Shown: positions 47,781-61,200 of the stretch, in pieces
Layout: each line of letters starts with the position of its first letter
How positions within the stretch are numbered: the stretch's first letter is position 1
Assembly: GCA_000469685.2 (NCBI GenBank)
Contig: LS997564.1
Coordinates: forward strand, 26,898,459-26,962,458
DNA: 64,000 nt
Direction of reading: 5' to 3'
Source: Haemonchus contortus
Taxonomy: Eukaryota > Nematoda > Chromadorea > Rhabditida > Trichostrongylidae
The notes under the pieces: generated by a model
What the model was told of the DNA's origin: nothing
Seen by the model: only the letters and a program-made list of their open reading frames with translations
Database searches by the model: none
Program-made: the position numbers and the translations under genes

Positions 47781-48961
47781 AGAGCCTCCATAACGAAATT
47801 AAAATTTGTTTATCTTTTGCTGTTGGACTATGACCGCTACCCAGCAAGGTTTCTGACTCGATGACACATTATATCTTTTGTTTCGACATTTTTTGTGACT
47901 AACCTCCCCAATGATCTTGGATTCCTAATTAGTGACGAATTCCTAGCAAAGGAAATGTTCAAAATCTGATAATGTGCGGTATTATCACTCGACAACATTT
48001 GTGAGTACCATTCAAGACTTTGGTTGTCAGTCAGTTAAGCCATCATCGAGACATGTCTTCGTGAATTCGATGCCTTGATATGATTTGAGATGACGTCCTT
48101 TTCTTCGAAAAAGGGTCCATGTGATATGCTACGACGACATAATCTATTCGAGCTCCGTTATATTTTCATACCCTCTCTCAGCTGAACAGTGGATATGAGC
48201 TTCGAAAAAGAGAAAAAATTCCCTCAGTCCAACATTTCTCGAGATAGGTTGTTTGACACAAGAAGGAGGAGAGCCTCACGTTCGCTGGGCGATCCGACTG
48301 GTTCCCAAATAAATGGCAAGATGGCGACACTGAAACATACGCTTGTAGTATTAGCTTTGTTACATCGAAATGTTCTCTGACTTCTCCAAAGTCAGAGTGA
48401 GGCGACAGACGGTAACTCTCGGAGGCTCTCATTTCCTCTCAAATTTACTACAGGTCGTTCGAAGTTCCGCCACAAACCACTGCCACTTAACCCGAATAAA
48501 TAATGACACCGCTCATGAGTCTGAACATTCTCAACATAGGGCAAAAACCGCTAGAACAACATTGGTCAGGCATTATTTCTAAACCATAATGGCGAAACGG
48601 ATTCAAATATATGAGATTCGGCATAAACCAGCAGAGACAAATGAAGTCAGTTTGACTAGGGTACGATGAATCTGCGCATCTGGTTCTGGAGCGGTATCTC
48701 GTTGGCCAACCACATCAAAGCCTCATTTCACTTGTTGCAGGGTTTCGTAAATTCTTTCCTTCCGCGTGGGCGCATCCATCAGAAGTGTTCGTTGACGTCC
48801 CACACTTTGGCCTTTTATTGGTCTGTGTCAACCGCGCTTCTCATTTCCCCAGGGTCAGTCAGTAGTTCACTGAATTTCCTTGAGAGGGTAAAAGTGTGAA
48901 CTATACGGTGCCTGCAGTCTAGAGTCATTGACACAATATCATACAAAGATAATCTCATTTG

Positions 48962-48967
48962 TTTATT
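48962..48967 (-). terminator. poly(A) signal for aminopeptidase gene 2
   Basis: AATAAA on the minus strand, about 80 bases after the stop codon of exon 49045-49243. Confidence 0.5.
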
Positions 48968-49044
48968 CGTATTTGTACGAACTTGGTGGCATGATGGTTA
49001 AAATAAGCAAATATTGTGACAGAAAATATAAGCGATCGGGAAAT

Positions 49045-49243
49045 TTAACTATGAGATTGGAAGTAGGCTACTATTGGTTCGTAATTTCTATCTCTCCATG
49101 CAATGCGATCTTCGATGACCTCTATTCTTCTGCTGAACGCATCGATTTTGCTAGCCTCACTGTGTTCTTCGACAAAATTTCTGATCTGGAAAATACACTT
49201 CGATTTTTTCAGCCTCTTTGTGATCTTTGACGGAAGGTTTAAT
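49045..49243 (-). CDS. aminopeptidase gene 2, likely last exon
   Basis: Acceptor TTTCCAG, 65 codons after a one-base lead, then a stop at 49045-49047. Contains LPSKITKRLKKSKC, IRNFVEEHSE and IAWRDRNYEPIVAYF. The one-base lead fits the phase-2 end of 62411-62545. Confidence 0.8.
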
Positions 49244-52200
49244 CTGGAAATTATGTACAATCATATTAATGATCTATAAAGGTGACGAATTTAGAAATCT
49301 AGGCTGCATCATCGGGTCACTCAACAAGTTCACAAGGCGCATAATTGGAAGCAACGAAAACCTCCTCTGGTCGTGATCTTTCCGGAGGGAAAACCAGGAA
49401 TGAACGGCTTCGAAGCAGGATGGTTTGCATAAAAAGAAGGGTGCAATTGGCATCCGATTGAATGACGCTTGATACCACGATTACGAAGTGTTGATCTTAT
49501 TCTCTTGATCTTTACAAAAGTCATCAATTTGAAACCTAGATCCTTTATCGATCGAACGCGTGCTAGTTTTCAGTCGAAACTAAGTATCTTTGACGGTTTT
49601 TGCCAAACAGCCCTTTCGTAGCAAATTCATCACGAGCAGTATATCAAAATTAAGAAGAACCGTTAACTATCACTGAACCGCAAACTTGATGCATTGTTGT
49701 CGTATGGTAAGTTGATAGCAAATAACAGATCAAATTCAAGCATCCATGTGCGCTCTTCTTGAAACCTGGGCATTCAACCTTTTGTTTGATGCTGCTTTGA
49801 CTACAGGTTTGTTATTGCTGAACCGCTTTATTAGTGGAGGTTTCGACTGGATCGTCGTCTCACACTCATTCCGGTTGTTCGGGCCTTGATTTTCGTGCGA
49901 ATATGTAACGCTTCCAGTACCTTTCTGGCACCGATCTCATTCACGTTGGCTAGGATTTTACATTCGATGTCGAAATCATTGCCTTTATGACCTAGTGGGT
50001 TTTTCCCTACAGGGAAACCAACTATTTCCCCTTTCGATTAACTAGTCCTTTATAGAAAGCGCTTAACTCCGCATTCACTGGCTTCTCCAAGGCAGGGGTG
50101 GCGAGTCTGCTACAACTTCTGTAAACTACTAGGTCTTTGAAAGCCCGTGTCCTTGTCCATAACACCCATGGCACTTGGTCGGGTAAGTCATAGATCAGGA
50201 GAAGTCCTGAAGACGATGATTCAGTCGAAACGTTGACCAATAAAGTGGTTCAGCAGTAAAAAACCTGAACGGCAAAGCAGTATTAAACAGATCAGATTTA
50301 TTACCCACTATAAGATGCGGGCATTCAGTCGGTCGCCGTGCATAATGATAACTTTGCGAGTGCGTAGTTTTTTGTCGACCTACCCTGCATCCCGATTTAC
50401 CATATGGAAAATTTTGAGATGTCAAGGTTATAGCCGAGCTAAAAGCGTTGGGTAGGTCTCTCAAACTTTTAACAGCTGCTATAAATGTTGTCATGTCATA
50501 CGCGCTAAAGTTGCGATTCAAGTCACTCTTTCCATACCTTCCGAGTAGCTCTTATCATTTAATGCCAGTTTCCGTCCTCGAGTACTTACGTTTCGTAATA
50601 CCCGACATAGCCCAAATTCAGTACGGCACTCGGTCTTAGAGTAATTCGGCACATCATAACCCGCGAATTCTCGCCGGTCACATATACGACGCGTCGAAAG
50701 GGGCCATGGGCAAGGAAACGAGGATGGGTTTTCGGTAAGCTAGCGGGTTATTGTAAGAGGTGAGTGTCCGTACTGAATTTTTCTTTCTGTAACATAGCCC
50801 ACGTTACCGTGAGCGCTCCACTATTAATGCAAAGGCGTAAAAAACCCACTTGTCTCGCTTTTCAAAGTCGACAACCAACTTCTATCAGTCGTTATCAACT
50901 TTTCTTACCTCCAATCCATGATCTCGTCCTAACCAACAAACTCACTGGCTGCTTTCATAGTCCGCCGGTGTGCTAGGGTGCCGGCGTGCTGGCGTGTCGA
51001 GGCAGTGCCAGGGGGAGGAGGGAGATAGACGGTCGGTCAGCCCCTTCAAGGGCTGTAAACAAGGAGAGACAAGAACAAAAACCATTTGCACAAGTCCCTT
51101 GTTGTTTTGTTTTTGGTCTTGTTCATCTTTGTTTTCGGTCCTTCGAAGGGGCTGACCGATCGTCTGCCTCCATCCTCCTCCCTAGTACTGCCCCGGCACG
51201 CCAGCACGCACGCCGGCGGACTATGAAAGCAGCCACTGAATTGTCAAAGCTCCACTATTAATTTCGCACTCACTGGCTTCTCCGAGGCAGGCGTAGCGAG
51301 TCTGCTACAATTTCTTTGAACTACTAGGTTTTTGAAAGGCCGGGTCTTTGTCCGTAACATCGCCGTTATGTTGAAATAGTTTCAGCATAGCGGCGATGTT
51401 ATGGACAAAGACGCGGGCCAAAACTAACGTAATGGCTTCATGAGATAGAAGTTATTCTTTTTGAGCTCGAGGCAGCCTGCTAGCAGTGGTACACGTATCC
51501 CTGTCCTCCTCTACATGGATATCCAGTATCACGTGCCCATGAAAATCGTTCACCGATCTTTCGTTTTTTTTGTATTCGTTAGTGCAGCTTGACACGTTCC
51601 GCAATTTTCGACTATGGTCAGACTCATTGAGGATATCAGGTTCGACACTCTAAGTTTGAACCTAATTCCCTCAATGAGCCGTACCATACTTGTAGTAAAG
51701 CAGGTCTTATCCATGGCAGAGATCGATGGTGTAACCGTCATGAGTCTTTCACACTTGTGCTTACGGCTACCACTGTCTGACAACAGAGCACTTCATCGAA
51801 ACCTACGTACACCACTTTCAACAAGCCAGCCCATCTCGCAGCTTCTAAAATCTCTGGGTCCATCCGCTGAGGAGTTAGAGATGGTTGGTTTCGAATTTGT
51901 TGAACTTGTACTCAAGCCCGTTGATCAGAGTTGTAGTGCATGAGAGCTACCCGTGCATGCTCACTTTCTTGCGGCAGATTCTGGAAATCGGTTTTCCCAT
52001 GCTGCCTAGTGTGCTAGTTTACCAGAATGCGCGCACTCGGGAATATTGTGTACAGTCCACCAAACCAACCCCTAGGCGAAAGACTATAGGGGGGGGGGAC
52101 AGATTTCATATCGAATTCGCAAACGTGAATTTTTGTCGTGCGATTTTCGGAACCATTCCCCAAAACTTCGGGTTTCCATAAAAGAAATCAAAACATGTAG

Positions 52201-55200
52201 AAAGAATCAACAGAACGGGAGGATTCTCACGTGCACATAACTTTCAGGCATATTATGTCATTTTGGCCGCGCTCTTTTAGAAATCAGAGGGTTGCAGCAA
52301 TCTTTCTATTCCGAATAGGCGATGGGCTCTTTGAGGAGTATTTACCTTCAAAAGTTAGGATAGTCCTGGGGCGTTAATCAGCCCATCTGAGCGATGCGCC
52401 CACGCATTCAAGTTCCATTCAGAATTGTAGTTGCATATAGAATGTTTTGCAGGGTGTGCCATAAATGTTCTGAGGGAATTTCCTAATCTGTACCTTCTGT
52501 TATTTTTATGATACCCCTTAGCTCATATATCTACTGTGGTGTTCTCAATTCGCGTGTTTCCAAAAAATGTTGAAGCCTTGCAGTCATCTAGCGGCCGTTC
52601 CGTCTTCGACCGCATTTGGTGAGTTCACCTCCGGATCTCTCATCGTTTCGACATTCATCGCATGACACACTCCTGCAATGCGATGCGTGGACAGGTCAAG
52701 TATCAGCCTAAAGAAGGTCGCCTCGTCTCGACCACGACCCCTCCTAAGAAAACAGTTGCCAGGGAATGATTACGCTGCTAAGCCTGCAGAAAAACGAGAA
52801 AAATGTCTGAGTGAGTTAGATTTGTCCCTAGCAACTGTAATCTTAGAAGGAGTCGTGATCGAGACGAGGTGACCGTCGTTAGTCTGATACTTGACCTGTC
52901 CACGCATCGCATTGCAGGAGAGTGTCATGCGATGTTAGATTTATGTTTTATCCCGATGATAAAAGCCTTCCGCGAGTTAATACAGTGGTACATAGTTTCC
53001 TTCTTCTATGGTAATTTGAACTAGAATCTGTGTCATCAAAGCGATGTCGCTCATTCTATATCGAGAAAAGTATTAAAATTGATGTTGAGTAGAAGGAAAA
53101 GGCCAGAGCCGGAGATTTTCAAAAAGCTCTGCCGCCGTCGATGAGTAGCTGAAGCGTCTTTGACCTATCAATACCCGAGACGGTTATATAAGATGATCGT
53201 GCGTTTATTTTCTTGATGCTACGCATAGTAAATAGTTCACATAAATTTCCCATGTATCAATATGTACTGCGATTGTACAGCAGTTATTTTGTTACCATAT
53301 TTATGACGCACCCTGTATATGTGGTCTATTTAGTAACTTTCGGTAGCCAGCCGATTTACAAGTCTGAGTTTTTATCCTCGCAGTCAGATCTGGTTCCAAT
53401 TCATCGACCCTGGGGGAGGGAAGGCCTGGTTGGCCTAGGCGAATATAGGTCCGGGATTCGAACCAGTGACCGTGCGTGTGGCATAGTGCGCCACTTGCCA
53501 CTACACCTCATCTGCCCCAGGCTCCAAGATTATTGCTTGAAATCCTTTTCAAAGAGTATACTTATGAGGAGGTTATGCTATTGTTAACCTATGTCATGGT
53601 CACAATCCAGTTAACCTCAGGGAAATTGAAATCCCAACAAATAAAGTTGGACATTAACATAGAAAATCGCTAGTGGTCTCTAAGCACCGCACGACAGTGA
53701 GAGGCTCTGCATACTCCTTAGAGTATTAATCTTTAACCAATCAAAGCTATAAAGTCAAGCTAAGCTTTTTTTCTGGTCTGAACTCAATAATGCTGCGATA
53801 GGGAGTTTCTAAATTGCAACAGAATTGCGATGTGTGTATGTTCTTCCAGATGATCTCGTTCGAAGCGATCGAACAAACCACTACCTCGCTAACCTGTCAC
53901 AGTCAAAGAAAGTGGCTTAGGATTGCTGAGTTCGTTTGGAGTTGGAAAGTGTCTCATATGTCAACAAAGGCACGATAAGATTTCAAATAAACCTATCAAC
54001 ATACCATCGATAACCCTATTCTAAAATATAACCAACGAACCCTCTGAATATCAGATTCTGTATGTGTTTTCGACAGGGCCGCTTCAACGACAGCATACAG
54101 CTCGTTGTTATTGTTCTGAAACCTGAAACAAGCCTTTGGTACACCATGCAAAGAAGTCTCAGACAGCTGCTATTATTTATATGCTCAGAAAGTTTTCGAA
54201 AAAAGTGTGAAGAAGGAAGAATAAAAACGAGCATGAAGGAAAAAAGGAAAGGTGTAGCGAAATCGCTACCTCACAGCATTTCTTGTTGAACTAACACAGC
54301 TTAACACCGTGTTGGCGTGGATGGTAGGTCAAGAGCATGGGTGGTCATCGGCCACCTTGATCGCGCGGGAAAGGGGCACTATATAAGACGCCATGGTGGC
54401 CCCTCGGCACTCATTTTCGTCTGGAAGCGGCTCTCCGGTCTACCTGCCTGATTATCTGGTACTTATTCTGTTCTGTCTAACCAATAAAGCTGTTGGACCT
54501 TTTTTACACATCCATCATTCAGCAATTCCGAATCAAGTTTACAAACAATACTGTACAATCTCAGCAATAAAGACCCGCGTGGCAAAGAGCTCAAATCACC
54601 GACAAACTGGTGCATCGGCTCCAATCGAATTCAGGTTGGAATTTTCTTCTTCAACTGCGATTTCCTTTTATCAGTTTTCTTATAATCAATCACTTCTCAG
54701 CAATTTTCTCCAATTCAACAATAAAATTATAATTTATCAATATCATCCAATCAATCAATACCATGTCACTGATTGGCACGCAGAAACGTCTCTTGACGAC
54801 ATTCACCAATAAACTTGAACATATTATCTCGAAGCTAAAGGAAGAGACTCCGGCAGAGGTCCTAGGGGGTTCGTCAGTGTCCCAGAACGATCTTAGGGAA
54901 TCGATACGAAGACTCGAAGAGGGGAACAAGATACTGGCCGAAACTTCAGCGAAAGTCGAAGAGAAACTGAACAGCTATGCCTCGACTGTAGACGCTGTTG
55001 GGGAACCATCCTCTAAGGAAATTGAAGACTACCAGGAGCACGCGGAAAGAGCAGAGGCATCAATATCGCAGGCATTCGACCTGCAAACTCTCCTGCAAGC
55101 CCGGCTTCATTCGACGAAAAGCCAAATGATGTCAGCAGAGACCGGGAGCCCCAATTGTACCATAACCCAGCTCAAACCCAAACAGCTGGAGCTTCCGCCT

Positions 55201-58200
55201 TTACCAATACCGACCTTCGGGGGAGATTTGTGGGAGTGGGGAAATTTTTGGGAACTGTTCAACAATAACATACATTCCCAGGACCTCCCAGAGATGGTCA
55301 AGTACAACTACCTGTTGAGCGCTCTGAAGGGACCGGCGAAGGAAGCAATAAAAAGGTTCCAAGTAACAAAGGGCAACTATGAGAAAGCGATACAGTTTCT
55401 CCTATACAAGTATAACAACAAAGAGTTGTTAATCAACGAGCTGATCGAACAACTGGATCGATGCTCTCTACGGAGCCCTTCAATCAAGGATCAGCGATGT
55501 CTTCTAGATGAAATCCAAGTTATAGTTACGCAGTTACAGGAAAAAGGGGAGAACGTCAATAGCTCCTGGATAATTAAGAAGATTCTAGGCAAATTCCCAA
55601 GCAATATCATGCGCAAGGCTATCACCAGAAGGCAAAGAATGGACTCCGAAGAGCCATTCACCATCAATCACCTGATTCACCTGCTAGACGACCTCCTGTC
55701 AACAGAGGAGCTATGGTTAGCATACACAGGAGATTTACCAAACAAGAAGCCTTCGAACGACATTATCAAAACGAACCATTCGTCACCTCGCTCATGCATG
55801 TACTGCCATGATGAGCACCCATCCTTTACGTGCACGGCGTACCTGACCCCTCAAGCACGTTCCTCGTATCTTCGGCAAAAGCAACTATGCCTCTTGTGTG
55901 CCTCTCCAACACACAAAACTCCTGAATGTAAATGGCGGCCTTGCTTCAACTGCAAAGGACTCCACCATACTTCATGTTGCTACAAACAAAATCCATCAAA
56001 ACCAAGGGAACAGATCCCAAAAAAGGAAGACAATCCAGCAGTTCCAACAAGAAGTTTAGATAAATCTTCCAAATCCAACAAGAGCAGCGACCAGAACATT
56101 TCCAAAAACAATGCAATGATGCAAATGACTACGACGATTCGAGCAAAGGAACTGTTCCGACCATCCCTACCCGTGGGTGAAATCACTGTAATTCACCCAG
56201 GTACAAGGAAATTGATGCAACTCGAGGTTCTCCTGGATAGTGGAGCTGAGTTATCGTTCATCAATAAATCCCTAGCGGAAGAGCTTTCTCTCCCAGTCAT
56301 CAAGGAGGAGCTCATGAGGATAAATACCTTTGGCTCCGAAGAAACCCGTCAAAGATCTTGCAAGCTGGTCGAGTTGGAAGCTTGGGATAAGGAAGGATGC
56401 TTACACTCCTTGTGTCTCTACACAAACGATGTGATCACTTCTCCCTTAACCAGTCCGCGTATACCAGAATCAGACATTGAAACCATACGAAATCTGAACA
56501 TCCCAATCCAAAATCTCAATATCAATAAACGAAACTCCGAGCCAGCAATACTTCTCGGGTGCGACGAGATGTGGTCATTTATCCGCACGGACACCACACC
56601 AATATCACTGCCTTCCGGATTAACGCTTCTCCCGACGAAATTGGGCTACATTGTCTCCGGAAGAGTACAGACCACGCCCAATCAAAATCATCAACATATA
56701 TCCCTGACTTCCGCGGCTCAAGACGAAAGTGTGAAGTGGAACAACTACTGGTCCATGAATATCCACGTGAACACCATCACTCCTTACGACATAACAATAT
56801 CGGAGCAAGAGCAAGAAATGTGGGAGAAATATTGGGCTTTAGACGCCGCCGGAACAGAAGAGTTCACGGGATCCCAAGAACAAATTCGTGACGCAACAGA
56901 CAGAACGGTCTGGGATAAATTCAATAACTCTATAGAACAACGCAATGACGGATACTACGTCCGTCTACCGTGGAAAGAAAATCATCCACCTCTTCCGGAC
57001 AACTACGCATTGGCGTACCGAAGGCTCGTCAATGTTTGGACATCACTGAAAAAGGACAGCAGTCTTCTCGAACAATATCACAACGTTTTCCAAGAACAGC
57101 TTCAAAAAGGAATCGTGGAGCCAGTAAACAATAACACTGCACCTTCTGGGAAAACAATACACTATTTACCTCATCAACCAGTATTGACACCGCAGAAGAG
57201 GACGACAAAACTGAGGATAGTCTTTGACGCCTCAGCACACTACAAAGAATGTCCTTCCCTCAATGATATCCTACATAGGGGACCTGTCCTACTACCGGTC
57301 TTATACGGCCTACTGCTCAGGTTTCGGATTGGAAAAATAGCTCTCATCTCCGATGTTGAGAAAGCTTTCCTGCAAATACGTCTACACGAAGCTGACAGAG
57401 ACGCCACGCGCTGTCTGTGGCTCAAGGACTTCAGAAATCCCCCGGACAAAAGCAATATCCAGACTCTCCGATTTACCCGTGTCACGTTTGGGCTGAAATC
57501 CTCCCCATTTCTCCTAGCAGGAACGACACAATACCATCTGAACAAATTCGTGGAGGATGAGCTAGCACAGGAAATTAAGGACAATATTTACGTCGATAAT
57601 TTGATCCTGACATCGGATACACTCCAGGAGTCAACTGAGCTCTACAGAAAGGCCAAGCAGATCTTCATCGATCTTGGCATGAATCTGCGGGAGTTTACGT
57701 CAAACAATAGCACGGTGATGCAAACAATACAAGAGACAGACAAGGCCGACACTCCACAACCGAAAGTACTCGGACTCAAATGGAATCCCCAAGCGGATAC
57801 CCTACTTGCGACATGCTCTATTCCAGAGGTTTCAACAGTCACCAAAAGAACAATAACAAGTGCAATAGCGAGCGTCTATGATCCGTTGGGTTGGTTAGTC
57901 CCCTTACTTCATAAATCCCGAACATTTCTCCAGTTCCTTTGGAAAGAGAAACACGACTGGGACAGCAGTATACCAGCCAACAAAGCAGCTGAATGGACAC
58001 AGATTCTAGGCAATATTCAAGGGTTCAGCAAGGAAATACCCCGTTTTCTCGCCTGTAAGAAGAGCACTGTGACCCTGGTGACTTTCGCTGATGCGAGTAC
58101 AACAGGAATAGCAGCTTGTATTTACCTCTGTCATCCAATAACAAACTCTTCTGGACTGCTCATGGCCAAATCGAAGCTTCCTTCACTACAAGGGCAAACA

Positions 58201-61200
58201 ACAATACCAAAACTAGAACTCAACGCATTCACTTTAGCAATGCGTCTCAGCAACTCAATCGTAACGCAGTTGCAAAAAGTCCTCAACATTCAAGGAATTT
58301 ACGTCTTCTCTGACTCTGAAATCGTCCTCAATTGGATCAAGAAGGGTCCCCAGCGTGAAATGGGAGTGTTCATACATAATCGGCTGGAAGAAATACGACG
58401 AATTGCAAACCACATTATTGGCCACGAACGCTTTGTCAAATACGGCTATGTTGCATCCGAGGACAACCCTGCAGATTGCGGAACAAGAGGTCTGACATCA
58501 AAAGAACTCTCTAATCACTTCTGGTGGACGGGACCCTGGTTTTTGCAGAAAGACGAGACGGAATGGCCCGCACAGAACACAATATTTGAAGCTCCGCAAG
58601 ACACCAAAAGAGAGGAAATTAGTATCCCTCTCAGGAACCATGACTACCCCATCTTATCTACCACACACGACACATCAAGTCACGATGACTTCGAACTAAT
58701 TCAGGGAGGCCACGTACGAACGCTCACCAAAGCTAAACGGATAGTAGCGTACGCCATGCGGTTCATTAGAGTCATCGCTTCTCGCGCTAATAAAAAGAAC
58801 AGTAATAGCAATATACCTCTATCACTGCTCAACAGCGAAATTATTGAAAATTCTGGGCCCCTCACTGGCCAAGAAATCGAGTTTGCCGGTAAGATGATAA
58901 TCATGCACCATCAAAAGACGAAGATCACCAACCTCCTAAAACAGAAGCTGCAATATCTCAATATTCGACCAGATACCGAGGGCATTTTGCGATGCTATGG
59001 ACGACTGGGAAAAGCTCAACTACCCATAGGAGCTAAGTATCCCATATTCGTCTTACAGAAAACATTACTTGCGGAAATTATCATCCAAGACATTCATAAT
59101 AGATACCACCCAGGGACAAACCACACAATGTCTCTCGTACGACAACAATACTGGATCCCTCAGCTCCGTTCTCAAGTATATCGACTGATAAGAAAATGTC
59201 TTCAGTGCCAGAAACTGAACAATTTGCCATATCAATATCCTGCTCAAGAAGACCTACCAAAGGAAAGAGTAGTTAAATCTTCTCCTTTCGCCCACATCGG
59301 ACTGGACTACTTTGGTCCGCTACCGATCAAGCAGCCGAATGGTGACAAAGGAAAGTGCTACGGCTCCATAATCACCTGTATGGTCACGCGCCTACTGCAC
59401 CTTGACATTGTTACCGATTCATCAACCGTAGCATTTTTGCAAATGTTACGTAGATTTTTCGCTCGACGAGGAGTGCCAAGAACAATAATAAGCGACAACG
59501 CTCCCACGTTTCTATTGGGCGAAGCAATACTACGAGAAAACTTCCCAACAGCTCCTACGGACCGAACGATAGCGGAAGCATTGAGCAATAGAGAGATTCG
59601 CTGGAAGCACATAACGCCGTTCGCTCCTTGGCAAGGAGGTTTTTATGAAAGACTTGTCAAATCCGTAAAGCACTCTCTCTACAAAACCCTCCGTGGATCA
59701 ATAGTAACGATCGAAGAACTTTCAACAATAGTCATTGAAATCGAATCGATGCTCAATACTCGCCCTCTTACCTACATCGGCAAGGACATGGACACGACTC
59801 AAATCCTGCGCCCAATAGATTTCCTCCAGAAAGATGTGGAAATCATATTTCCACCCTTGAAACGAGGAGAAGAAGGATGTGACGAATTTTACTTTCCTCC
59901 CAGCGAAATACCTTCGATACAAACAAGGAATCAAGCAATAGCAGCTCTAGAAACTTCGTGCAAACTTACAGAGAAGTTCTGGCAAATCTGGCAAGCTGAA
60001 TATCTGACTAGTTTGCGAGAAAAGCACGACTGGGCGTTGGACCATAAAAAAGGGTGCAGCAAGGAACCACGAGAAGGACAACTCGTACTGATCTGCGAGG
60101 CAATACTTCCACGTCATTCTTGGAAAACGGGAATCGTCGAGAAGCTCGTAATGAACAATCAAGGAATAGTACGAGAAGCAGTAATCCGTCTAGCAAACCG
60201 TCGCTTGATTCGTCGACCTATCAACCTCCTAGTTCCTCTAGAGTTGGAGGACGAATACCCAGAGCAAGCTCTGAGTGACAATGAATCCAAAACGCAACCA
60301 CGATATAATCTGCGCCATCACAGACAAGTCAATTACAACGACGACAATAACAATACACAGAATCAGCTGTCTTCAAGCACAGTTCACTGTTTCACCATAC
60401 TGCAAATAGTAGTTTGCATGGCGTTGCTGGGCACAAGCGAACTGATGGGCCTGGAAAACCACACCATCCCCCATCGAGACATCAGACCCTCCGCAACAAT
60501 AGGGTGCCGGATGTTACAGCACGATCCGAATCCACGAAAGTGGGGCATAAACGCCGTCTACCCCAAACCATACACGGGATTACTTGAAACTGACTATCCC
60601 AAAACAAAAAGTGAAATAATCCATTCTATATTTCAACCAATCACTAAAAACATCAATCTAAGAGCAGTATTATCAATACCCATGACATACAATATCTACG
60701 TACAGTACTCGTTCCATCCTCAATATATGCATCATTTCAGACCGTCATTCATCATCATGGCCGAAGAAAGTGCGTACAAGGCGGACTTCGAATTCACCGC
60801 TTCGCTTTACATGGTAAAAATCTCGGCGGATGATTTGGAAATCGACATGACGACATCCCTACACGAGATTAAACAGCACCTGAAAATGGCCCGAACACTG
60901 GATTCGCAGCTCACTCACTATCTCCTATCCACGACTGAAAAACAACTAAGTGGAGGAGAACTCATGCTGTATGCGAGCCGCTTACTGAGGACTGCAGTAT
61001 ATGCAAAAGAAAAGATATTGTGGTACACACAGCGCTACATGCTGGTTAACTCGATATTCCGCATGGCAACCGAGACCGATCGTGTTTCAGAAAAAAGAAA
61101 AGAGGAATGGTACGAAGATAAGGAACATGATACCGATCAACTATCCTCGAAAGTGGCATACGAACTGAAGATATTGGACCGACACATTGCTGACATCGAA

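Larger units (their letters stand above)
46751..49044. other. no gene seen, scattered repeats
   Basis: Contains the inverted satellite unit at 47590-47780 and a stretch at 48180-48270 similar to the inverse of one near 21000-21090. Between 46751 and 47150 the minus strand is open; it may be part of the RTE B 5' leader. Confidence 0.45.

Noticed and set aside
60379..60620. Envelope gene after the integrase
   Set aside because: There is one short hydrophobic stretch but no signal peptide, ectodomain or cysteine pattern of Env; the following region is the coiled-coil/zinc-knuckle module.
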